From NCBI GenBank assembly GCA_964034945.1, contig OZ035961.1, positions 76,510,188 through 76,574,187 on the forward strand: a DNA stretch of 64,000 nucleotides, read 5' to 3'. The stretch's first letter is position 1, and each line of letters starts with the position of its first letter. Of the stretch, positions 47,601 through 59,483 are shown one piece after another. The position numbers were made by a program, and so were the translations under genes. The stretch is from Chrysopilus asiliformis. Lineage: Eukaryota > Arthropoda > Insecta > Diptera > Rhagionidae. Below the pieces are notes generated by a model. The model did no database searches, was not told the origin of the DNA, and saw only the letters and a list, made by a program, of their open reading frames with translations.

Positions 47601-50600
47601 TGTCACGTCAGCTGATGTCGAACGATCATTTTCTGCTTACGGCACATTTTTGACAGAAAGACGTAGACATTTTTTATTCGAAAATCTTAAGCAAGATGGT
47701 TGTTCATTGTAACCGTTACTGCAACGATGAATAAAGGTGTTACTTGTGCTTGTTTTGGTTTGTTTAGCTTTTTTTCGTGCATATTTTTCGAACATATTTG
47801 GCAATTTTTTCATGCTTTTTTAAGCGCTTAAAATCGATTTTTTCATGCTTATAATTATCTTCTCTGGTAATGAGGCTCCCTAATGTGTCTGGAGAAAATG
47901 TGGACAAAAAAGACTATTTCGTCAACATCCTTACAGAATTGTTCGTCTCGCATTTTTACATTAGTTTTGTGATCAGCGATCTCAAAAATTCTCGAAAGAA
48001 ACGTTTCAGCTTTCTAACGGTCAGGCTTTATTTTAAATTCAATGTTAAAGAAATCAAAAACCGCAAAAAATATATATATATACAGCCATGTTCAAAAGTG
48101 TTAGGCACCATTTCAAAATAAATTATATATATATAAATTTGAACCCTTTATATAAGTGTAATGAACAGATAGTTCTTCTCACCTTATATTCCTTTTTATA
48201 ACACTCAATTAATTGCAGTAACGTCTCGAAATCTTGTAAGGTTTTCCTGTCTGCAATTCTATTCTTTGCAAACATGTAGATTGCTATACAATTAATAAAA
48301 TTAGATGAAAAATTTATTTGACAAAAATATTCAGCAAATAAATTACTTCTTAACACATTTTCCTGAAACGATGGATTCCATGTGCCTTCAGTTAATAGTG
48401 TACCTTCGTTGTCGTTTCTTTCATCCAGTGTTTTGTCGAATATTACGCATTCATATTTCGCTAAGAGTTTCTCTAGCACACATAAATCACATACGCGTTT
48501 CTTCGCCTTTGCATTTATTTCTTTCTTGCTTTGAGATTCATTTTGTAATATCTGTAACAACATTTTAGTTTAATACTTTTTTAACACAAAAATAATGGTA
48601 TAGATAATTACTTTATTTAAGTGACAGTTAAAAATTTCTTTTACAAATTTTTCCATTTGGTTTTGAATTTTTGGTGAGAGTTCACTTTTCGGTTTAATAT
48701 TGGTTGTATAATGCTTTAATTTCTTAAAATGATGTAATACTTCAGTTCGATGTTGGCACAAATTATCATACCACTTAGTTAAAAGGTAATCGATACCATC
48801 ATCCGACCTAAAACTGAAACAAAATGAGAAAATATATTATGTACTTGAACGTTTCGCAGTTCAATTTTAAAAAAACTTACTCTGCGTACAACTTGTGCCC
48901 AAATGAAATCCTCTTTTCTTCATTGATTCTTTCAATTATTTGAATTTTATGTCCATTATAATCTAGAGCCTTTAACATTCTTCTCCAGCAATTACTTTCC
49001 TCAAATGTTAATTGATCTCTAGTGTCATTCACTGCGTCAATTGATGACTGGGCGCTTAGTTTGATCTTCTTGAAATTACTATAATATGTTTCTAAATACT
49101 TCCATTCTAATTTCATGTTTTCCTCCAGTAACTCTTTGCATATCTCCTGGTTTCTTGCATTAGTGACACCTGAATCTTGCATCTGATAAACTTCAATTAA
49201 ATTGTGGAGAGCGTGTATCCGAAGTAGTGTATCCACACTGCATTGAATGAAAAGTTTAGTGCATGCTAAATAAAAAGTTTTTTTTTTTAAATTTAAATTA
49301 GGTTGGCTCAGTAAAAACTATATGGCCATGTACGTGAGTTAATCTTCTCTCACTGCGCATAAATGGTGCAGCGAGTAGGTTTTATGAAATAATGTTTTTA
49401 CACGTGCGCCATGAAAATGGCGACACGTATGATCTGGCGTGTACAGTCGGGATCGCGACCGACACCCGAGCCCCCCTGGAACACACAACTCTGCACTCTA
49501 AAGACACTCAAAGTGGCGATTCCTCCGATTGGAACCAATCTCGACCACTCCAATCAGCAGCTCTAAAGAGACTGAAATATAAAGTTTCTAAAAATTGTAA
49601 AATAAACATAATAAAAGCTACAATTGTCAGAAATTTTTTGACATCACATTTTCCATCTGTATGGGGGAGGGGAGAAGAAGTCGTTGGATTAAATTTTAAA
49701 GTATAAAAGAGTTATGAAAATCATATACTAAACACATTTTATCTTTATAAGTTTTTCGACACAATGCACCGTTTCTATTTCATTCCAAAAACTTAGCTCC
49801 ATGTTTTACAAGAAACTTATTTGTGCAAAATTTGAGGTCTGTTCGATATGAGTCCTGGACTTACTCGGAGTAAAATTTTTTACTCTTTTCTGTTCGATAT
49901 GAGTCCTGGACTTACTCCGAACACATATCGAACAGAAAAGTGTAAGTCCAGGACTCATCTTTTCAGTCCTGGACTTACTCTTGCCTTTAGCTAGAGTAAA
50001 CTTTTGACAGCTGATATTTGTCAGACATAACCTCTCTTTTACAGTGTTTGGAAGTCAAGAAAAATTTATAAAATGTGTAATTATGAAAATTTATATGTTG
50101 AAAATCATGACGGAGAATTTCGAGTATACCAAGTTGAGCGTAAGTTTACAAAACAGGTTTCATGAAATACATTTAATATATTAAACGACAGTTCAAACGT
50201 GACTTACTCTGAACTTACTCCAAGTTGTTCGATAAAAACAAATTCAGAGTAAGAAAATCTGCCATTTTGTGGAGTAAAGTGAAAATATTCGGAGTAAGTC
50301 CAGGACTTATATCGAACAGACCTTTGGTCTCTAGTTGAATTCCTTCGAGATTTATTGTGTTCATGGGCACACCGACAGACAAACACATGAACAGACGGTA
50401 GCGCTGTGCTCACCCTGGGGTGCGTTCCGTTATTCCGGAGTAAAGTAAAGGTTGGGTTTGTCAAAGTTAAAACAGCTGATTGCCAAAGTTGAAAATAACG
50501 TAAACTGTACTCTGGCGTTTCGCAACGTGATTTGGTTAACTTTGACAGTTATTGGAATCCTGACTAAATCACCTAAAATTATCATACTTTTAATAATACT

Positions 50601-53600
50601 TTCCTGCTAAATGCAATTAATAAAATACCTTGGGAATTCTTCGCCATTATGGTATTGTCTTTAATATCATAATTCCCTCCAACCAAAATAATTTCAAAGG
50701 TCTCCGTTGCCATCACGCACAAATTTATTCATTTTGTTTCTCAATTTTAATAATTTACTTGTTCTTGTCGAACTTGTTCATTAAATCACTCACAATGAAA
50801 ATAACGACTTAACCTCAAATAGGTTTTCAGTACTGTCAAAGTTAACCAAATCGCGTTCCAAAATGCCCGAGTAAAGTTTACTTTTCTCAACTCTGCTATT
50901 GAGCAAAGTTGAAAAAGTTAACTTTGACAGCTCAACTGTGGTGTTTTGGAACGCAAGTATAGTTTACTTTGCGTTAACCGTATATGTTTTGGAACGACTT
51001 TCAGTTAACCGTGGTCGAACGCGGTTAACCGTGGTTAGTAATGGAACGCGGCCCTGGGCGTGCGCGGTCTTCTTAACCTAACCTAACCTATCAGTCAGTC
51101 AGCTTTACCAATGTTATTGCAAGAACAAGTTATTTAGGATATGATTCTACATAAAACATACACAAAAATCCGATTGGAATAAATTTTAAAAAAATCTTAT
51201 TGGAAAATTTGAATTCAAATGAAATTTTGATACAACTGTTCGCCGTTCACTTAAATCACCATACGGGTTTTCAATAATTGCCAGATCGGCAATTATAGCT
51301 TTTGTTCTGTGTTTGGAACAATTAAACATAACAAAAGCTATAATTGCCAATCTTTTTGATCAGATGCACCGTTTTTGACATATTCGCAAAAAACGTTTTC
51401 GTTCGTATGAGGGGTACCCCCCCTAATGGTCCATTTTTGCCCATTAACGAACTGAGCCTTGCATTTTACGAAAAACGAATCTGCATAAAACGGACGGACG
51501 GACATGCAAAATTAAATTTTTTTATCATACTAAACACACTGGTGTAATTCATTTTTTTGTGTGATAACGGGATCTTGGCGTTACAAACGGTAAGGCAAAT
51601 CTAATATACCCTTTGGTTTCACCTAACGGGTATAAAAAGTACAAATTAGAGTTAAATAAAAAGTGTAATCTTTGTTATATACATAATAGAGGTATTCATA
51701 AAAAATTTCAACTGGGCTGTTATTGTCATAAAAGCATACTTATTGATATAACTTTACTCCAAACCGAAAAAAAACTGAAAACATAATTTTATACTAAAAC
51801 TGAAAACATGATGGGGATATTCACAATTACCAAAGATCATGTTGTATAATATAAAGATATGTAGAGTCAAACAATCGTTCTTCACAGCCAGAATCAGATT
51901 TTGACTATGAAAAATGACTGTTCGATTCAATATATCTTTATATTATACATGATCTTTGTTATTTCTTTAGCTATTATAGTGGCAAAATAATACTAAATGA
52001 TAAAGTTTAACTTTAAACTGAAAGATACTCAAATTTCCACTCACATTTTTTTACTTGATTGGTTTTTGTTTTTCGAAAATTGGAAACCACTCTAATGATT
52101 TTCACTAATCACAAAATGACTTAAAACAAAACACTAGGTACTACAGATTCTAGTCACTTAAACACTTTTGTACAAAAAACTTGTCAAATATGAGTAGATT
52201 TTCAAGCTTAGAGTAAGTTCGGGTATTGTGGTACACCTTCATTTGTTTTCATAATAAATCACTCGTTTTAAAAGCAATCATGTTAGAATTTCGCATACGA
52301 CACCTCCAGAGGCTTGCCTATAAAATTCCACAACAATGTTACCAATTATAAACATAAAAGCAAAATTATGATCAAAAAAGTACACTAACTGAAAAAAAAG
52401 TGCTTCAAAAAATTGGCGGGTAATGTGGTATACTGTTTCTTCCATACAAATATTTAAGGCGGGTAATGTGGAATACTGTTTCATCCATTCAAATATTAAA
52501 TATTTGTATGGAAAAAATAGTATGCCACATTAGCCGTTCTCACCATGACAAACCAAAAAAATGATTTCTTAGTCTAATTCGCTTGAATCCAAAAATTTTC
52601 TTTTCAAAAATTAAATGTGTTGTCTAAATAATCGTTCACTGATTCACAGTTAAAAAAACAACTTAAAATTGGCTTTCGAGATTCATTTGAATGTGGAGAC
52701 AATAAAATGTTGATTGTGCTCAAAAACGTTTTTCAGAAAATTCCGATATAACCTGATAAACCATGGACTTGTCAACACCAACAATGGTTGCAGAATTTCA
52801 CAAAAAACAGTATTGTATGTTTGATCTTGCGATGCGGCATCTCATATCCGAGAAATGATGGGGTACCACATTACCCGCCTATACCACAATACCCGAACTT
52901 ACTCTACTAGGTTTTATTTTTTGCTTATTTCATATATTAACCCAAATTTCATATATTACACCAACCCATTAAAATATAATAAATTATGATAAGGCTGCAA
53001 AAAATAATGCCATATATTTTGTTGTTGTTTACCAAAACTTTAACAATTGGTATTATTTTACAACGATACCAGCGCAGTTGTTGCATCTAAGTAAAATAGA
53101 TCAAATAAAAAAACTTAAACAAAAATTAAGTTTAATTTGGTAAACCAAAATTCAGTTGACATGCAAATTTATGAAATTCATTGAAAAAATATTTATCTAG
53201 TAAAAGAAACCCACCTGACTGTTCCAGTTTGTTCTCTGGCCTTTTTGAGTACTAATTTATAACATTTTATAGCTTTGTCAAAATTATTCTGTAGAATATG
53301 AATACCAGCCATTCCTACAGTCATATTAAAAAAAATATCTTTTAAAAAACTGAATAGCAAGTATTTGTTTACCATTTATACTGGAGACGATGGTTCGCAA
53401 ATGGGTTTTGCATTCTATTTCGTTGGTGCTTTTTAGATGTTCTAGCAGTTCATTTGGTTGCAGTAACTTCTTAATGATAGAATGATCAGACTTTTGAAAT
53501 AGCATTGGAATTGTACATTCTTGCCGAAGACGAAGCAAAGGTTTTAACACCTGAAATATTATTATATTAATTGTTTTCCTTACATATTTCTTCAAATTGG

Positions 53601-56600
53601 GTTTTTACCAATTTTAAAGTCTTCGCATCGATGTTTGTTATAGATTCTGTAAAAATTGCTAACTTCCTAATATTTTCATCAAATGCAAACTCGTAGCTGA
53701 TGTGCTGAGTACGATAGAAAAGTGCTTGCACATCACACATCCTTACATAGTGAACTTGCTCGGTTTGCGGAGGTATTCCGAGCTCGCTCAATACAGAGTT
53801 CTTGCTGGTACGCCACATAAGTTTACCTAAAATATTTAATAATGGCTGCGTATCGCCATGTGTGTATAATCTCTGCAAAATTTTCCATTCGTATATATCG
53901 CTAAACGGATAAACATCAAGGAATTCGAATATTCCCCGAATATCGTTGAGAGATCTTTGAATTGGAGTTCCGGTGACTGCCCACCGATGAATTGCTTTTA
54001 TGAAATAAAAAAAAAGATTATATTGTCGTGTCTTATGTAAATATGAACCATTTTAAAGGGCAACAAATGACACTCTTCAGTGAGTAAGAAGACGTCAGCG
54101 AATATTCTTTGGAAGAATTTTACAATTGATTCATTCGCGAAAGAATGAATTACACGACATAGACTTGATTTCATTCTTTTCGTGAGAGAATTAAAACTAT
54201 TTATTCCCAACATCAAAAATTCGCGAATGACAAAGAATGAAAAAGGATATTCTATTTCTTTGTTATATACAGTAATCCCCCGACTCACGAAGGCTCGTTT
54301 TACGAAATTTCGAAGTTACGGACATCATTCGTAAAGTACAAAATTTGTTATACGAATGAAAAATTCGCTATTACGAACAAAACTTAAAAAAAAAATCGTG
54401 TGAAAAATAAAATACACATGCACCTACAAAGGATTTCCATTATTTACAACAACACATTTAGTTATCAACATACAAAATTTAGCTGCCAAGCGTTTTAATT
54501 CCACGTGCTTAATAGCTGAATGTTTAGTTTTTTTGAGTTTGTATGGTTTGAGGTTGCACTAAGTCTATTGGCTTACACAATTCAATTTGGGAAATCCACT
54601 AAAACAATAAATTATTTTTCTTTTATTTTCTAATCACATTGTTTTAAATGTTTCTAAAAATTTTGGGTACGCATCTATGTATTTTTAGTACCAACTTATA
54701 CTAATATGGATCTCGTTTTACGAATATTTTCAATCACTGGAACGTATCTATTTATTTTCAATAAAATGACATACTAATATTGGGCTCGCTATACGAATAT
54801 TCAATATACGTACACTTTCACAGAACGTATCCTGTTCGTAAAGCGGGGGATTACTGTATGTTGTTTTACGGTTAAAGTGAAAATTATAGAGCGTTGTATC
54901 GTCTATAATTTTGCACTCCGAGTTTTCTAAAGAAAAAAACGTGGGAAAAAAATCAAAAAAACGCAAAATTTTAAGATATTAATGCCAATATCTCCAGAAC
55001 AAATATGGCTAATTGTAAAAAGGGCGTAGTGGGGAATCATGTCCCAGATTTGGCATCTATCTGAGATTTGAAATCGCAAAAAACTATATAACAGTATATC
55101 TTGATAACGATTTGAGATACACATGCTTATTCACAAAAGCTATTATTGCTTGTTAATACCCATAACAATTGTTTAAATAGAAATCGGTATTCACATTTCA
55201 CTTTGCTTGCTATGAACTTTCGATAATATTGTTAAGCTAAAAATTGTCAAATAAAACCGTATTCAGAGTGCACTATTGCTTGTTAGAAATGGTTAACAGT
55301 GTTGTTACGATTAGAAAAATAAATTTTAGTTGTTTGGGAAGAAATATTTTTTTTTTCAATCAAAAAAATTGATTTTATAATTCCAATTATGGACATTGTG
55401 GCGGAAGAAGAACGGTAAGATAAAAGGATGTGATTTAAAGCCATGAATTATCCATTGATACAGTAAAACACACTTAAATGCAACACGCTTAAATGCAAAG
55501 CTCGTGTAATTGCACGCAAAATTTGTGCCTGGAGGATTTTAAAGCATTTTTCATATGAATATATACACACGCTTAATTGCAATACTTACTTAAATGCAAC
55601 CATTTTCATACTGAAAAAGTATAAATTACATGAAATTTTACACGCTTAAATGCACATGTGCAAAAATAAAATGTAATCACACAAAAAAAAAGTGATTTTT
55701 GTTATTTTTATGTGATAAAATGAATTCTTAATTAGATTCTTTGTTTTTGTGTAGCCTAATTGAATTTAAATGTTTATTCCAGGAATATTAAAGTTGCATG
55801 TTTATATTTGACTCGCATAATTGCACATTAATGTGTATTACTCCGTGCTTCCGTGCTACGGATAAATGCAAAACACGGATAAATGCACATTAAATTCTGC
55901 GAAATTCGATGTGCATTTAAGCGTGTTCTACTGTGTTGCTTTTTTAAAGACATTATGTTGGATTACCACGTGGATTACCAAGTCAAGTTCTTCGCGATAC
56001 CAGCGATCCGTTTTCCATAGAAGAAAACAGTTTTAAAAAATATTTATCGTCTCCCCGCAATGCAATACAACAATCCGCGAATGCAATACAACTGCAACTA
56101 TTAAAATAATTCACAAAACTGTTGCCATAACAACACAACGAACATTTTTAACGAAACTTTTTAACAAGCAAAATTGTGATTACCATTTTCTTTATGGATT
56201 GCTATGAAATTTATTGTTACTTAACAATATTGTTAACTAACAATAAATTTGTGAATAAGCATGACAGTGTTCCAGTGAAAGGCAAAGTTGTAGAAAATTT
56301 TCACAGTTAGCTATTTGTAATATAAAAGATGTTCTAACTAACGAAGTTCAATTCGTTGAGTGTTGCCTATAGCTCCGTTATTTATTTTAACCTGCTGGCG
56401 GAGGTACCAGCAATTTAACAGGCGTCTAAAAAGACTGCCAGAATGTTAATGAGAAAAAGACGAACTGCTCAATTAAAGCGTAAGTTTAATTCTGAATTCT
56501 TCCTAGAGCTAATACGGCTTTTATAGGCGCCGCTTTCTTATTTACAATATTGCACATAATTCTACAAGTGCCCTAATTCTTAAATACATAATTACTTTCT

Positions 56601-59449
56601 TAAATGTTAAATAAACTTTTTCTCACGGTGCACTTTGTTGTCTTAGGTTCGAAATCATAAATTATCAAATCGTCAATTGTGTCATCCGAATCAAATTTCA
56701 TCTTCGATTTGAATGCACCTGACTACCGTATGCTTGTGCATTGAGTGGACTTTATGTTGAGTCATGAAGTTCACAGCACGAGTAACCCATTGCATGCATA
56801 CTTATGGTCATGTCATAATTTGTCATCGATTGTTTGTTTTGTTTTTAATTTACGATTTCGATACCATTACACCCTCATCCTCAAGATAAAATTTATGAAT
56901 GAAATGTGTTACAATATTTCATGAAAAAATTTTAGCTTAACCTAATAAATGTATTAATTAAATGTTGAATAATCATAAATTTCTTATCTGGTAATTGTAT
57001 TCATTAATTGTCTTATAAGGAATTTTAATTATATATGTATTTCTTTAAGTTATTGTTGTGAACTAATGTTTCTACACCATCTTTATCTATGATACTATTT
57101 ACACCTTCTCTTTTAATTAATTTATATGGTCCTTTATATGGACTGTTTCTTTTGGTATTATTAAAAGATCTTAAAAATACTAAATCACCTCCTTTGAAAT
57201 TAGATGGATTTGAATTCTTTTGGTTTTTTATTCTTTCATTTTTAGCACTTTCAATGAGACTCTGTGCTTTGTCGAGAGCTCTTTTTAATCGCATTTTTAG
57301 TTCTACTGCGTAATTTTCGATATTATAGATTGGTTTATTATTCATTATAGTGTCGTGTGGTAAGTATGGCAATTTTCCAAATATGAGTTCATAAGGAGAA
57401 TATTCTGTATCTATATGTGGTGTTATATTATATGCAAATGTATAGTATGGTATCCATTTGTCCCATTCATGATCTGTAGAGAATGATAACAGGTATTCAT
57501 TTAAGACTCTGTGATTTCGTTCTATAGATCCTAATGTTTCATGATGATATGGTGTTCCAAATGTCTGTTTGGTATCTAAAAGTTTGCATATATTTGTAAA
57601 TAGTTCGTTTTTAAACTCTGTTCCGTTGTCGGATTTCAAAACTTTGAACATTCCATATTTAAGAATAAATTGTTCGACTAGGGTTTTTGCAACTGTACGT
57701 GCATCTTTAGATTCCATTGGATGTGCTATTATGTATTTTGTTAATTCACATTGAATTGTTAATATATATCGATAGTCATTTGATATTCTTAGAGGTCCTA
57801 CAGTGTCGATTGCAATTGTTTCAAAACTTGTTGTAGGTGTGTCTGTTTTTATCATTTTTTCTTTTGTATGTTTTGTTATTTTATTTTTGGTACATAAAGT
57901 GCAATGATTTATGTATTTCTTTACCATTTTTCTCATGTTTTTCCAAATATATCGCTGTTTTAATTTTAATATCGTTCTTCTAATTCCTGTATGTCCTCCG
58001 TGTGGTGTTATATGAAAATTCTTTATCAATTCTATTTGTTCGTCTTTGTTCTTTATTTGAATTGGAGCTTTATATATCATTATATTCAATTTCTTTATAT
58101 TCTCTTGCTGCAGCATATTAAATTCATATTTAAATCTTTCTTTTTCAATATATTCGAATATTTTATCATTTTCTTCTAGCGCTAGTTCTTTTATATTCTT
58201 TTTTATCATTAAGTCTTGCAGTTTCTCCATAGTCAAAACTAGTTTTGCAGGATTATCACTGTAAGTTACTATTACTTCATCTTTCATTATACGTACGTTT
58301 ATTTTTTCCTTTTTGTCGACATTAAATCTTAATTTCATTACATTTTTGACGTCAGATATAGATGTGCAGTCCCAAATATGAAGTTGATCAGGCTTCGTTG
58401 GTTCTTTACACTCTTTATTTTTATTATTATTCATGCTCCTTATATTTTCATTTTTATTCTTCATGCTCCTTGTAATTGCGAACAGTTTTTTCGGTGAATT
58501 TTCATCTGTTTCAGGAATTAGTTTTTTCAATGTTTCTGTATTTATCGGTATGCGTGATAGTGTATCTGCGTTTGTATTTATTTTACCCTTTTTATAGACA
58601 ATTTCAAAATCATATTCTGATAATTCTAAACGAATTCTTGTTAGTTTCGATGATGGATTTTTATGTGAGAATAGTGAAACAAGGGGTCTGTGGTCAGTTA
58701 CTACAATAAATTTTTTTCCGTAAAGATATGGTCTGAAAAATTTTATGCCCCAATGTATAGCTAAAAGTTCCTTTTCGATTACTGATTTATTAAGATCATG
58801 CTTTTGCAATGATTTGCTAGCATAAGATATAGGTAAGTCAGAACCTATTTCACCTTGTGATAGAATTGCGCCTAAAGCATAATTTGAAGCGTCAGTGGTT
58901 ACAATGAAAGGTTTTGTAAAATCTGGATATTGTAATATCTCTGAGCTTATTAATTTTTGCTTTAATAATTCGAATGCTTTTTGACATTCGTCAGTCCAGT
59001 TGAAAGTATGATTCTTCTTTAGGAGATCGTTTAGATCTTTTGCAATTTTTGCGAAATCTTTAATAAAACGTCTGTAGTAATTGCAGAGTGCAACAAATCT
59101 TCTGACCTCGTCAGCATTTTTAGGAATAGGATAATTTTCTATAACTTCATACTTATTCTGAGAAATGTCTATTAAAATTGGGGATGGGTTTAATTGCCGT
59201 TTCCATAATGAAATTTGCTATTTTATTTGTAAGTTTTCCTTTTCGTTGGATGTTATTTTCTTCCACAGTGTTATCTTTTTCTTCACTATCAGTGTAAGTG
59301 AAGCTGATGTGTTGCTTTCTGTTATAAATTTATCAAAACTTTTTATAATTTCTTTTGCTAATGATAAGTTTAAAATTTCCTATTCGGGGTTTTTTTTGTA
59401 TATATTGTCTAATAATATTTGGAATCCATCCATCTAGATTATGAAAGTA

Positions 59450-59483
<34 letters not shown>

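Noticed and set aside
51073..51092. CCTAA repeats resembling insect telomere TTAGG
   Set aside because: Only about three units, interstitial, next to a MITE end; flies generally lack TTAGG telomeres.
53560..53600. 33-nt intron using the GTAAGG donor in SHPRH
   Set aside because: Too short for an insect intron and breaks the frame; the GTAAAA donor at 53607-53608 gives a 58-nt intron in phase.
57089..58709. Plus-strand frames over the pol region
   Set aside because: Antisense shadows of the minus-strand RNase H/integrase frame.
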